DNA from: Kastovskya adunca ATA6-11-RM4
GTDB taxonomy: Bacteria > Cyanobacteriota > Cyanobacteriia > Cyanobacteriales > Coleofasciculaceae
Assembly: GCA_019359445.1 (NCBI GenBank)
Contig: JAHHHJ010000021.1
Span: 1 to 64,000 of the forward strand
Length of the DNA stretch: 64,000 bases
Reading direction: 5' to 3'
Shown here piece after piece: positions 37,764 through 47,226 of the stretch (position 1 is its first letter; the number at the start of each line of letters is the position of its first letter). Made by a program: the position numbers and the translations under genes. A model generated the notes under the pieces. The model searched no databases, was not told the origin of the DNA, and saw nothing but the letters and a program-made list of their open reading frames with translations.

Positions 37764-37890
37764 CCCGCTCCCAAAGGTAGGCTTAAACTTCCCCCACTTG
37801 CTGAGGCTGAAGTCGGGGATTTCACTAACCCTAACCTGGCTGTAAGCTGGGAGAGTGACTTAGAGCGAGAGCTTGCGGATCGGTTTTGAG

Positions 37891-38442
37891 ATGACTGACT
37901 TGTTAAAGGGACTGAATATATTTCTAATTGGCATCATGGGTGTCGGAAAGACTACCGTGGGCAAGCTTTTAGCCAAGGAGTTTGGCTATCGTTTTTTTGA
38001 TACCGATGCTTTGGTGGAGAAAGTAGCAGGGAAGACCATCAAAGAGATGTTTGCTACCGAGGGAGAAGCATCCTTTCGGCAATTAGAAAGCCAAGTTTTG
38101 GCAGAAGTATCCGCTTGCACCCGATCGAGTATCGCGACGGGTGGCGGTATTGTGTTGCAGCAAATGAACTGGAGCTATCTTCAGCAAGGTTTGGTTGTCT
38201 GGCTTGATGCACCTGTAGAGGTGATTGTGGAGCGATTGCAGAAAGATACTAGCCGACCGCTATTACAAGCTGATGACCCCGGCGCACAACTGGAAAAGCT
38301 ATCAGCAGCAAGACAACATCTCTATCAGCAAGCTGATCTGCATATCCCTGTTGGTGCTAATGACACGCCGGCACAAATCGCCGCGAGAGTGATTGCAGAA
38401 ATCCCGACGGTACTGAAATCTTCCGAAAATCCGCCATCTTAA
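37891..38442 (+). CDS. aroK: shikimate kinase
   Basis: A 183-residue shikimate kinase, which phosphorylates shikimate with ATP in the pathway to aromatic amino acids. The P-loop is GIMGVGKTTVG (about residues 14-24), the DxD-type motif is FFDTDALVE, and the substrate GGG is in IATGGGIV. The start is ATG at 37891; a TTG at 37873 would add six residues. Length and motifs are normal. It follows the STAND gene by 127 bp, probably without functional connection. Confidence 0.95.
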   Translation: MTDLLKGLNIFLIGIMGVGKTTVGKLLAKEFGYRFFDTDALVEKVAGKTIKEMFATEGEASFRQLESQVLAEVSACTRSSIATGGGIVLQQMNWSYLQQGLVVWLDAPVEVIVERLQKDTSRPLLQADDPGAQLEKLSAARQHLYQQADLHIPVGANDTPAQIAARVIAEIPTVLKSSENPPS

Positions 38443-38573
38443 GGGCTAAAAGCTGAGGGACGAGCAAACAGATGCTCTGTGTCTCCAATAACTGGTTGTT
38501 GACAAATTCATCTGTTTGGTAGCAGCAACCCCTAAAATGTTATGTCAGCATTTGAAACAGGTGCTTCCTAACT

Positions 38574-39311
38574 GTGAAATTATTTGTTTACCATACGCCC
38601 GAATTGACCCCGGATTCTGAAGTTCCGGATTGCGCGATCGCTATTGATGTTTTGCGGGCCACAACCACCATTGCCACAGCCTTAAATTCCGGAGCTGAAG
38701 CGGTGCAAGTCTTCAGCGATTTGGATCAGTTGATGCAAGTCAGCCAAGAGTGGCCGGCTGAAAAACGTCTCAGAGCTGGTGAACGGGGTGGGGCAATGGT
38801 ACCGGGCTGCGATTTGGGCAACTCTCCTTTAGATTGCACCCCAGAACGAATGCAGGGACGGCGGCTTTTTCTCACTACCACTAATGGCACCCGTGCCTTG
38901 CAGCGCGTGCAAGAGTCTCCTATCGTGCTAGCCGCTGCTTTGGTGAATCGGGACAGTGCGGTACAGTACCTCCTAGCTCAGCAACTAGAGAACGTTTGGT
39001 TAGTGGGTTCAGGCTGGCAAGGGAGTTATTCTTTGGAAGATACAGTTTGTGCTGGGGCGATCGCTCACAGTGTGATGAACGCCAACAATAGCAAATTGGA
39101 CGATATCGCAGGGAATGATGAAGTGATGGGCGCGATCGCTCTTTACTTGCAGTGGCAAGACCGCTTGCTAGAACTATTCCACCATGCCAGTCACGGCAAA
39201 CGCCTGCTTCGTCTTGATGGTCACGAAGACCTGAAATACTGTGCCGAAACAGATATTTTAGATGTCTTACCCATCCAGAAAGAACCGGGGGTTTTAGTTA
39301 AAAATGACTAA
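38574..39311 (+). CDS. comB: ComB-like 2-phosphosulfolactate phosphatase family protein
   Basis: A 245-residue protein of the ComB family, known for removing phosphate from 2-phosphosulfolactate in coenzyme M synthesis. Family blocks are [24 protein letters not shown]...[26 protein letters not shown], and [23 protein letters not shown]. Cyanobacteria do not make coenzyme M, so the substrate is probably different. The start is GTG at 38574. It is 131 bp after aroK. Confidence 0.93.
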   Translation: MKLFVYHTPELTPDSEVPDCAIAIDVLRATTTIATALNSGAEAVQVFSDLDQLMQVSQEWPAEKRLRAGERGGAMVPGCDLGNSPLDCTPERMQGRRLFLTTTNGTRALQRVQESPIVLAAALVNRDSAVQYLLAQQLENVWLVGSGWQGSYSLEDTVCAGAIAHSVMNANNSKLDDIAGNDEVMGAIALYLQWQDRLLELFHHASHGKRLLRLDGHEDLKYCAETDILDVLPIQKEPGVLVKND

Positions 39312-39386
39312 AATCTCCCCACAGATAGAAGTCTGAGGCTATTGCCTTCACAGCTAACTAAAGGCGCTTGAGCAATCACTAAATTT

Positions 39387-40661
39387 TTAGCGATGTTCTT
39401 TCCCGAAACCCTTGATCAGACAGTCAGCAATCCGTTTAGCCGCCCCCGGTTTTCCCAGGCGACGGCGTCCATTTTCTGCAATTAAGTGCAGTCGGTCAGG
39501 GTCGCGGAGTAGGGAATGTACCGTCGCTGCCACGGCTGCGGGTTCCTGCACCAGCACCAGGGAGGGGCCGAGTAAGCGAGTTTGGGCTTCGGCGAAAGCT
39601 GGGGTAAACTGTGGCCCTTTGCCGGGAATAGCGATCGCGGGTTTTCCTAAACCGACAAATTGTTCGGTTGCCGTACCAGCCATGGCAATCGCCAAGTCAG
39701 CTTTAATTAAGCAATCGTTGTAGGCATTTTTGGTCAGTACCAGCGTGGCGTTTTTCTGGGTAAAGGCGATCGCCTCCGGGTCTTCTACTTCCGTATTTGA
39801 GGCGACCTTGGCTTGCTGATGCCAACCGTAGGCTTCTAGCACTCGACGCAACTGATCAAAACTTAATGCCGGAGCGATCGCACCTAAAAATAATAGCGAC
39901 CGCTCAGAGAAGCTATCCAGTAGCTCTGCTACTGCTCGGATAATCACCTTCCAGTTTTCCTCAGCTTCTGGAGGACGCGAACCGGGGAGCAGCGTTACAA
40001 CTAGCGATCGCTGAAGTTCTTTAATTTCGGCATCGGGTTGATAAAAAATTGGGGCGGAGTTATCTAACTCAATGCCATCCATCATCGGATTACCGAGATC
40101 AAACGCCGGAATCGACCACTGTTGTAGTGTTTCAGCCGTCAGCGTATCTCTAGGAAACACGGCTTTACAGCGGCGTTGACTCATCAACCAGCGCTCCCAA
40201 GGATGATAAACTGACCCAGACCAACCCTCCAGCGCCGGACGGTTCGGTAAGCGTCCCGCTTCATCACGCAGATAATACTCTGACTTCGCCGTCCCTACAA
40301 AAGCATAGTCAGCGCCACTGAGCCATGCAAATAATAAGGGCACAATATCCCCCACCGCCAGCACTACTCCCCCTTGTTTTGACCAGCGCCGCACCGCTTT
40401 AAATTGAGCCAAGGTGAGTTGCAGTAAGCCACCGCGCACATCGCGCAGCAGTTGTTGCCCTTCCATATAAATAAATCCGCCCGAAGGCATCGTTTGCACC
40501 GGGCCAATAATGGGTATTCCTAACTGGCTGTAGGCATATCCCTCACCGACTAAAGGCAACGCCACCAGTTCTGGCGCAGTCTTATGAAGTTGCAATTCTT
40601 GGCAAATTCGGACGGCGATCGCATCCTCCCCGTGACCGTTACTGAGGCAAAGTAACTGCAA
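39387..40661 (-). CDS. lipid-A-disaccharide synthase-related protein
   Basis: A 424-residue protein of the LpxB-related group found in cyanobacteria and deinococci. Features include CLSNGHGEDAIAVRICQEL at the N-terminus, VLAVGDIVPLLFAWLSG, AFVGTAKSEYYLRDEAGRLP, LLPGSRPPEAEENW, and AMAGTATEQFVGLGKPAIAIPGKGPQFTPAFA near the C-terminus. The GT-B fold is clear, but the substrate is unknown. Together with the gene at 2795-4153 this gives two LpxB-like proteins in one window. The genes are too far apart and too different to be a recent duplication. Confidence 0.9.
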   Translation of the reverse strand: MQLLCLSNGHGEDAIAVRICQELQLHKTAPELVALPLVGEGYAYSQLGIPIIGPVQTMPSGGFIYMEGQQLLRDVRGGLLQLTLAQFKAVRRWSKQGGVVLAVGDIVPLLFAWLSGADYAFVGTAKSEYYLRDEAGRLPNRPALEGWSGSVYHPWERWLMSQRRCKAVFPRDTLTAETLQQWSIPAFDLGNPMMDGIELDNSAPIFYQPDAEIKELQRSLVVTLLPGSRPPEAEENWKVIIRAVAELLDSFSERSLLFLGAIAPALSFDQLRRVLEAYGWHQQAKVASNTEVEDPEAIAFTQKNATLVLTKNAYNDCLIKADLAIAMAGTATEQFVGLGKPAIAIPGKGPQFTPAFAEAQTRLLGPSLVLVQEPAAVAATVHSLLRDPDRLHLIAENGRRRLGKPGAAKRIADCLIKGFGKEHR

Positions 40662-40868
40662 GTTCTCTTACTCCCAAGCGACTCTCATACAAGAACATGC
40701 CCTATTTCCTATCTGGGAAGCAAGGGATCTGGCTGTTTCTGGAGAAAATTTTGCTCCTACTACGACTGTACATTAAGGAAAATTTAGGGCTTAGGCAAGG
40801 GGTGAGTCCTGAGTTTTATCTTTCCATCACCTCAAGATCCGCCACCTCTAAGCGTGACAGAAAGTCCC

Positions 40869-42158
40869 CTAGACAAGCGCTACAAGTCTTTGGGGCGGCT
40901 TTTGTGGCGATCGCCTGAGGGCAAGTTTAATCAAAAATTCTGTACCTTTGCCAGGAGAGGAGGTACATTGCAGTTGCCCTCCGTGTTTTTCCACCACAAT
41001 CTGGTAACTAATTAACAATCCCAGTCCGGTACCTTTCCCCATTGGTTTAGTGGTGAAGAAGGATTCAAAAATGCGATCGCGCACTTCCTGAGTCATCCCC
41101 GATCCATTGTCAGTAATGCTAATAATCGCCTGCTCATCGACAATTTTTGTGCAAATCCGAATTGTCGGGATACCCCTACTTTCTCGCCTCCCCCCACTCC
41201 TGCACCCCTCTTCTAAGGCATCAATAGCATTGGCCAAAATATTCATAAATACCTGATTGATTTGATTGGCGTAGCACTCAACTGAAGGGATCTTGCCGTA
41301 GTCTTTAATAATCTGAATCTCAGAGCGGTCGGCTTGGGCTTTGAGGCGGTTGTGCAAAATCAGCAGCGTGTTGTCCAGACCCTGATGAAGATCGACTGAA
41401 TGCATCTTGGCATCGTCCATGCGGCAAAAATTTTGCATCGAAAAGACGGTTTCACAAATGCGATCGGTGCCCAACTTCATTGAAGAGAGCATCTGCGGTA
41501 AGTCTTCCACCAAGACATCTAGCTCAATGGCTTCCATTTGGGCTTCGATATCCGTACCGGGATTGGGAAAGCACTGTTGATAACGACGCAATAAATCGAG
41601 TAAATCTTGAATATATTCAGTGCTGTGAATGAGATTACCGTAGATAAAGTTAAGGGAGTTATTAATTTCGTGAGCCAAACCTGCGGCTAGCTGACCTAAG
41701 CTAGACATTTTTTCCGCTTGAATCAATTGAAGTTGAGTTTGCTTCAAGCGCTCTAACGCTACTTCTAACTGTTGGGTTTGAGCCGCTGTGTCGATCTTTT
41801 TCTCTACGCGACTTACAGATAATTGATAGTAGTTGAGAACAAATCGGCTGACTAAAAGTAAGGAAATCCCCGCAGCAACCACACTGATTAATAGTGAAAT
41901 TAGCCCAGTTGGCAAATCGTACATTGTCGGTAGTGGCAGGCGAAAGAGGAACCTTCCTGCACCGTACAACAGCCAAATCCCCACTCCCATACTGATAGCC
42001 CCACCGAACTGCCAACTGATGCGATTTGATGGCTTGGCGGTGACGATTTGCCTAGCTAAAACAATAAGAAGGTGAGCGGTAACAGTGGCAATTAAGAATG
42101 AAAGCAACACAAGGCGCAAATCATCGCCGCCAGGAATTGCTAAGTCACTATGGCTCAT
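40869..42158 (-). CDS. sensor histidine kinase with degenerate MHYT-like membrane domain
   Basis: A 429-residue histidine kinase. Four hydrophobic segments lie in residues 1-115. The segment GAISMGVGIWLLYGAGRFLF, then RLPLPTMYDLP, matches the layout of an MHYT sensor domain, but the MHYT-type His and Tyr positions (usually SMHFIGM after GIW) are replaced by LLYGAGR. After a coiled coil (about 125-155) comes the dimerisation domain with the phospho-acceptor His in GLAHEINNSL (near 163), then the ATPase domain with N-box QVFMNILANAID, G1 DNGSGMT, F-box FESFFTTKPMGKGTG, and G2 GLGLLISY. No response regulator is adjacent. ATG at 42158 is preferred over the preceding TTG. Confidence 0.9.
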   Translation of the reverse strand: MSHSDLAIPGGDDLRLVLLSFLIATVTAHLLIVLARQIVTAKPSNRISWQFGGAISMGVGIWLLYGAGRFLFRLPLPTMYDLPTGLISLLISVVAAGISLLLVSRFVLNYYQLSVSRVEKKIDTAAQTQQLEVALERLKQTQLQLIQAEKMSSLGQLAAGLAHEINNSLNFIYGNLIHSTEYIQDLLDLLRRYQQCFPNPGTDIEAQMEAIELDVLVEDLPQMLSSMKLGTDRICETVFSMQNFCRMDDAKMHSVDLHQGLDNTLLILHNRLKAQADRSEIQIIKDYGKIPSVECYANQINQVFMNILANAIDALEEGCRSGGRRESRGIPTIRICTKIVDEQAIISITDNGSGMTQEVRDRIFESFFTTKPMGKGTGLGLLISYQIVVEKHGGQLQCTSSPGKGTEFLIKLALRRSPQKPPQRLVALV

Positions 42159-42683
42159 CAATTGTCACTCCTCTAGTTAATCAGTGCCGAAATTTTTGCT
42201 GCGCCGATTAGCACCTCAAAGCAGAATAGATCCATTAGAGACGAGAATTGCAAAGTCTCAGCTCCTATAAGTAATTCTTACTTGATCTATAAGCTTTGCT
42301 TGTCACGATGCAAAGGACTTTGTCCTACTAGTCCGGCAACATTCTTCTTTAATTTAGTAGATGCTTAGTACTCGCAATAGCGAGTTGAGTTAGAGCTGAT
42401 GACTCTTTTGCTTTTTATGTGCTTTTTAAGCTTATTACAGAAAATTTGTCTGATCATTTTTCTACCGGGATGACTAAGTAATTTCATCAAATCTTTAAAT
42501 TTCTCTACCCAAAAAAGTACGTAATTTTACAGATCGCCAATGGAACCAAATTGGTGTAAAGAGCAACAATCGTGTGGCAGCTTTTGAGGTGGCACAGGTC
42601 ATGGAACATAACCACCAGCACGAGGGTCAATTTCCCCTAAAGATAAAGTAAATCCCCGTAAATATGGAGCGAGGCGACCCTAT
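42159..42683. promoter_or_regulatory. intergenic region with a candidate NtcA-type site
   Basis: 525 bp between divergent genes, AT-rich. GTACGTAATTTTAC at 42517-42530 has the form GTA-N8-TAC, the consensus of the nitrogen regulator NtcA, 154 bp before the Omp85 start. No clear -10 box is correctly placed, so this may be coincidence. Confidence 0.3.
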
Positions 42684-44843
42684 ATGCGTGTCTCATCTAT
42701 GCGTGTCTCATCTATTGCAATTTCTACCTTGGCAGCCCTGGCAGCAGGGGAGTTAAGCCATCAGGCGATCGCGGCTCGTCCGGATATCCAAGCCGATACT
42801 CCGAAGCTGTCTGTTGATAACTATGTAGTGCCCACAGATGTTGCTGTAACGCCTGCACCCTCTACCGCTGTTGCCTCTCCAGAGGTTGTGGTAATGCCAG
42901 AATTTGCCCCAGCACAATCTTCGTCTTTGGTAGCAAAATCTGCCGCCGAGCCGATAGCTGTGACGGCAACCCCTACCAACGCTCCTCTAATTGCTCAGTC
43001 CACTCAAAAACCTGCTAACTCAGGTCGGACGAGCAATGTCGTCATCCCGACGACTCCCGTACCGCGAGTCAGAACACCCGTTCCCACGACTAACCCAGTT
43101 GTCCAATCCCCCGGAATACCGAGCATTACAAATGATCTAGCCGTAACGGCGCTAGATGTGCAGATTGCCGGGGCGACACAGGAGTTGCAGCAAGTCATCC
43201 GCAATACCATTCAGACGCGCCCTGGCGGTCAGACTTCGTCCAATCAGTTGCAAAATGATGTTAGCGCGATTTTGAATACGGGCTTTTTTGCCGATGCGCG
43301 GGTCAATACCACCAATCAGCAGACAGGCGTGAATGTGGTGTTTGAAGTGCAACCTGTGGTGTTGCGATCGCTCCAACTTTCCGGTAACAAAGTCCTTACC
43401 CCGGCTGTCGCTAACTCGATTTTCCAAGCCCAACTAGGAAGCCCCATTAGCCCCAATGGCATCCGTCAGGGTATCCAACAACTCACTCAGTGGTATACGG
43501 ATAACGGCTACGTTCTGGCACAGGTCGTAGACGCCCAACCCACAAGCAACGGTGTCCTCCAACTAGCTGTGGCGGAAGGAGTGGTTGGCAAGATAAATGT
43601 CCGCTTCCTAGATAAAGAAGGGGATGCCACGAACGGGCGCACGCGTGAAAATTTTGTGCGCCAAGAACTCCAACTGAAACCCGGTGAAGCTTTCCGCCTA
43701 GATGTCGCCAGAGCTGACTTACAGCAACTCTATCGATCGGGCTTATTTGACAACGTTAATATTGCCTTGGACGGCGATGCCAGAAAGGTCGATGTTACCT
43801 ACGACCTCACCGAACGACCAGCAAGGGCAGTTAATGTCGGCGGGGGTTACAGCGACAACTCCGGGATATTTGGCACCATTAGCTACAAAGATCAGAACTT
43901 CGGTGGGATTAATCAGCGGCTAGGACTAGATGTTCAAGCCAGCCCTCGCGATCTCCAATTTGAGGGCAACTTTACGGAACCCTACCGCGCCAGCCAGCCG
44001 GAGCGACCCGGCTATAACGTTAATGCCTTCCGGCGTCGTTCTACCTCTTCCACCTTCGATGGCGATGTGACCTTAGAAGGAGGCGACCAACCACGAGAAG
44101 GACAGTTTGGTGGCGGAATTTCCTTGCAGCGTCCGATAGATGGCTGGGATACTACGGTGGGCTTGAACTACACCCGTACTAGTATTCGTGATGGCGAAGG
44201 GAATATTCGCGCCGTTGATGAACAGGGCAATCAGCTTTCTTTTAGCGGGACTGGAATTGATGACTTAGTCACCGTCTCCGCAGGCGTAACGCGAGATCAA
44301 CGCAACAATATCGTTAATCCCACCTCCGGCAGTATTCTCAAATTCAGCACCGAACAATCCGTCCCGATTGGCAGTGGCAACATATTGATGAACCGCCTCC
44401 AAGGAAGCTACACCCAGTATGCCCCCGTTGACCTAGTCGGAGGAAAAGACCAGGAAGTTTTAGCCTTAAATGTCCAAGGGGGAACGACGATTGGTGACTT
44501 GGCACCCTACCGAACCTTTAATCTCGGCGGTCTAAATTCCGTCCGGGGTTACGGTACGGGAGATGTTGGTAGCGGTCGCAGTTATGTTTTGGCTTCGGCA
44601 GAATACCGTTTGCCCCTGTTTAATCCCGTTGGGGCTGTCCTGTTTGCTGACTTTGCCTCTGATTTAGGCTCTGGCGATACCGTACCGGGAGAACCAGGAG
44701 TAGTGCGTGATAAGCCTGGAGTTGGTTTTGGCTACGGTGCCGGATTACGAGTCAATTCACCCATTGGCATTCTCCGGGCGGACTATGGCTTCAATGACCA
44801 AGGTGAAAGCCGACTCCAATTTGGTTTGGGTCAGCGATTTTAG
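42684..44843 (+). CDS. Omp85/BamA-family outer-membrane protein
   Basis: A 719-residue Omp85 protein, which inserts beta-barrels in the outer membrane. It has a signal peptide (about residues 1-30), a Pro/Thr/Val-rich linker to about residue 150, POTRA domains (about 150-380, for example VFEVQPVVLRSLQLSGNKVL and LTQWYTDNGYVLAQV), and a C-terminal barrel with the conserved RGY motif (SVRGYGTGDVGSGR). The barrel ends in a terminal Phe (LQFGLGQRF), as required for barrel recognition. The first 30 bp are two identical 15-bp copies of the start region (MRVSS MRVSS), so either ATG may be used. Confidence 0.94.
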   Translation: MRVSSMRVSSIAISTLAALAAGELSHQAIAARPDIQADTPKLSVDNYVVPTDVAVTPAPSTAVASPEVVVMPEFAPAQSSSLVAKSAAEPIAVTATPTNAPLIAQSTQKPANSGRTSNVVIPTTPVPRVRTPVPTTNPVVQSPGIPSITNDLAVTALDVQIAGATQELQQVIRNTIQTRPGGQTSSNQLQNDVSAILNTGFFADARVNTTNQQTGVNVVFEVQPVVLRSLQLSGNKVLTPAVANSIFQAQLGSPISPNGIRQGIQQLTQWYTDNGYVLAQVVDAQPTSNGVLQLAVAEGVVGKINVRFLDKEGDATNGRTRENFVRQELQLKPGEAFRLDVARADLQQLYRSGLFDNVNIALDGDARKVDVTYDLTERPARAVNVGGGYSDNSGIFGTISYKDQNFGGINQRLGLDVQASPRDLQFEGNFTEPYRASQPERPGYNVNAFRRRSTSSTFDGDVTLEGGDQPREGQFGGGISLQRPIDGWDTTVGLNYTRTSIRDGEGNIRAVDEQGNQLSFSGTGIDDLVTVSAGVTRDQRNNIVNPTSGSILKFSTEQSVPIGSGNILMNRLQGSYTQYAPVDLVGGKDQEVLALNVQGGTTIGDLAPYRTFNLGGLNSVRGYGTGDVGSGRSYVLASAEYRLPLFNPVGAVLFADFASDLGSGDTVPGEPGVVRDKPGVGFGYGAGLRVNSPIGILRADYGFNDQGESRLQFGLGQRF

Positions 44844-44967
44844 TAAATGTCAGGATTTGGGGTTTTAGCGGTTAGGCTGGGGACGACCTTACCTTACCTA
44901 TGGGCTGGCGACTGGCACAATAGCCTAGTCTAAAATCAAACGTTTGAAATCGCAAGCCTGACAATTT

Positions 44968-46467
44968 ATGAATACCATCATCGGCAAAACTTTACAGGGA
45001 AGCAAATACACTCTCGAACAGGAATTAGGACGTGGTGGCTTTGGTGTAACGTTCAAAGCAACTCATCACTACCTGCATCAATCATTGGTGATTAAAACTC
45101 TCAATGAGTCCATGCATCTGCATCCTGACTTTTCCCGCTTCCAACGCCAGTTTCAAGATGAAGCTCGGCGTTTAGCGCTGTGCATTCACCCCAACATTGT
45201 CCGCATCAGCGACTTCTTTATCGAAGCGGGGTGGCCCTATTTGGTGATGGACTATGTTGCAGGTCAAACATTGCAGAGTGTTGTCGCCTCTGGTAAACCC
45301 CTGAGCGAGGAAAAAGCAATTCACTATATCCGGCAGATTGGGGAAGCCTTGAAGGTGGTGCATAGCAACAGTTTGCTGCATCGGGATATTAAGCCAGATA
45401 ACATTATTCTGCGTCAAGACACCGATGAAGTCGTCCTGATTGATTTTGGGATTGCGCGGGAATTTACCCCCGATACAACTCAAGTTCATACCAGTATTGT
45501 GTCTGAGGGGTATGCCCCGATTGAGCAGTATTTAAGCCAAGGGCATTACACCCCAGCCTCCGATGTCTACGGGTTAGCGGCAACGCTGTATGCGTTGTTA
45601 ACCGCACGGGTGCCTGTGAGTGCCACATTACGCGATCGCCAACCCATGCCCGCTCCCCGCGATCTGCAACCGGAGTTGAGTGTGGCGACAAATCAAGCGG
45701 TGATGCGCGGGATGGCAGTTGAGGCGCGTTACCGACCTAGCAGTGTCGAGATGTGGCTTTCCTTATTACCTGTCCCTCAAGATCTCCCTTATAGTCGTGC
45801 TAGCAAGGAACTTCAACGCCCTCAAACCGGAGCAACCACTCCCTTGATTCCTCCATCCCCTACTCCCCCAGCTATCCCCAAGCACAATAAAACTCTTCTG
45901 GGGGGACTCTGGTTCGGTGGATTAGCCGCGATCGCCGCCGGGATTTCCTTAGCATTTGGAAGCGGGTTTTATCAGTCTTCACCACCTACCGCCGAGCCGA
46001 TACCGGAATATCCCAGCAACGAAGACATCCCACCCAGCCCAGAACCCGTCGAAGAAGCTCCATCTCCCCCTAAGGTTCCTCGCCTGCAAAGACCACAGCG
46101 CCGCCGGACTGCTCCGCCTCGCACCTCCCAACCCTCAACTTCCAGGAAGGCTCCTACCTCCCAACCCTCACCAGAGTCTGTTGAGGCACCTGTACCTGCA
46201 CCGGAAGCTTCCCCATCCTCCTCCCCTGTCCCACAAACAACGCCGTCGCCGTCGCCTTCACCTTCACCTTCACCGCCATCACCTTCCCCAGAGACGCCTC
46301 CCCCGTCAGACGCAGTGAGTGAACCCGCGCCTGTTGAGGCTCCTCCTGCTCCCCAAGCCCAAGAGGGTGGGGAAATTCAAGGGGAGGTAAAACAGAACAA
46401 AGAAAAAAGTAATCAGGAAAAACCTGAAAAACCGAAGGGTCAGGAAAAGAAGAGTGACGATGACTAA
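44968..46467 (+). CDS. Ser/Thr protein kinase with Pro-rich extracytoplasmic tail
   Basis: A 499-residue Hanks-type kinase of the SPK group. The catalytic domain (about residues 12-275) has the glycine loop [12 protein letters not shown], the Lys in VIKTL, the HRDIKPDN catalytic loop, DFGIA, and the APE-like segment GYAPIEQY typical of cyanobacterial kinases. A transmembrane helix follows ([20 protein letters not shown], about 310-330), then about 165 Pro/Ser/Glu-rich residues with (SPSP)n and a Lys/Glu tail. The tail seems to lie outside the membrane as a disordered stalk. It is followed by a long hairpin and then by the tmRNA. Confidence 0.95.
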   Translation: MNTIIGKTLQGSKYTLEQELGRGGFGVTFKATHHYLHQSLVIKTLNESMHLHPDFSRFQRQFQDEARRLALCIHPNIVRISDFFIEAGWPYLVMDYVAGQTLQSVVASGKPLSEEKAIHYIRQIGEALKVVHSNSLLHRDIKPDNIILRQDTDEVVLIDFGIAREFTPDTTQVHTSIVSEGYAPIEQYLSQGHYTPASDVYGLAATLYALLTARVPVSATLRDRQPMPAPRDLQPELSVATNQAVMRGMAVEARYRPSSVEMWLSLLPVPQDLPYSRASKELQRPQTGATTPLIPPSPTPPAIPKHNKTLLGGLWFGGLAAIAAGISLAFGSGFYQSSPPTAEPIPEYPSNEDIPPSPEPVEEAPSPPKVPRLQRPQRRRTAPPRTSQPSTSRKAPTSQPSPESVEAPVPAPEASPSSSPVPQTTPSPSPSPSPSPPSPSPETPPPSDAVSEPAPVEAPPAPQAQEGGEIQGEVKQNKEKSNQEKPEKPKGQEKKSDDD

Positions 46468-46489
46468 CACTTCCCATGCAGGCAGAGTA

Positions 46490-46525
46490 GAGGCGATCGC
46501 TTCAATGTTCCGTAGCGATCGCCTC
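46490..46525. terminator. HIP1-containing 12-bp hairpin after the kinase
   Basis: GAGGCGATCGCT and AGCGATCGCCTC are perfect inverted repeats with a 12-nt loop, 23 bp after the stop codon. A T-run is missing. Confidence 0.5.
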
Positions 46526-46663
46526 TCCTGCTCAACAATTACCCAACTGAGAATTGAAAAAATTACCGCCCTTAGCGTTCAGGTACGGTTGTATCCCCAA
46601 AAAAGTAGGGCGATCGCCACTTATATAGCTTTTCTTTAACAGCTGCCAAGTCAAACAATTGAC

Positions 46664-46669
46664 TATAAT
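46664..46669 (+). promoter_or_regulatory. candidate -10 box of ssrA
   Basis: TATAAT at 46664-46669, 19 bp before the mature tmRNA 5' end. The transcript would begin about 12 nt before the mature end and be trimmed by RNase P. No good -35 is visible. Confidence 0.5.
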
Positions 46670-46688
46670 AAAAACATAACAACCACAT

Positions 46689-47077
46689 GGGGCCTTAAAG
46701 GTTTCGACGGGATGGTGAACGCCGCCCCGTGATACAGGTCGAGAGTGAGTCTTCTCTCGGAAATACCGGACTCAAAAAAAACGTAACTGCGAACAACATC
46801 GTTCCCTTTGCTCGTAAATCAGCTCCTGTAGCTGCCTAAAAACCTCTTATAGGTTCGAGCGTCTGTAGTTTGACTCCGTTAAAGATTACAGACAAACCCC
46901 AACGGATGCACTCTGAAAGCTGCCTTTGGTCGGCTCAAGAGTAAAGACCTTCACCAAAGCATCCTGTCATCCGGGATAATGGATGGTTCCCGCCTTGAGG
47001 ATTAGATAGGCTAAACCTGTGAATGAGCGCTAGGTCAATATCCATTTCGGACACGGGTTCAATTCCCGTAGGCTCCA
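46689..47077 (+). ncRNA. ssrA: transfer-messenger RNA (tmRNA)
   Basis: A one-piece tmRNA of about 389 nt that rescues stalled ribosomes. The 5' acceptor strand GGGGCCT pairs with AGGCTCC near the 3' end, and the T-arm CGGGTTCAATTCCCG is at 47055-47069. CCA is not encoded. The tag reading frame at 46789-46839 encodes ANNIVPFARKSAPVAA followed by TAA; the cyanobacterial pattern is ANNIV-FARK-..-VAA, with Pro in two positions where other tags have Lys and Leu. The pseudoknot regions fit the spacing. The strong hairpin at 47088-47131 follows. Confidence 0.97.
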
Positions 47078-47087
47078 CTTAAAACTT

Positions 47088-47131
47088 CAATCGCCACCTG
47101 CTACACAAACGTAGAGGTGGCGATTGTTTTT
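47088..47131 (+). terminator. rho-independent terminator of ssrA
   Basis: CAATCGCCACCT (47088-47099) and AGGTGGCGATTG (47115-47126) form a perfect 12-bp stem, followed by TTTTT. Confidence 0.9.
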
Positions 47132-47226
47132 GGGCTGTCGAGCAAAAGGTATTTAATCCTTATCTCAGGGTTCAGCTAGAGAAAGAGTATCACCCTCTCT
47201 TCCTAACTCAGACATGACCTATGGCG

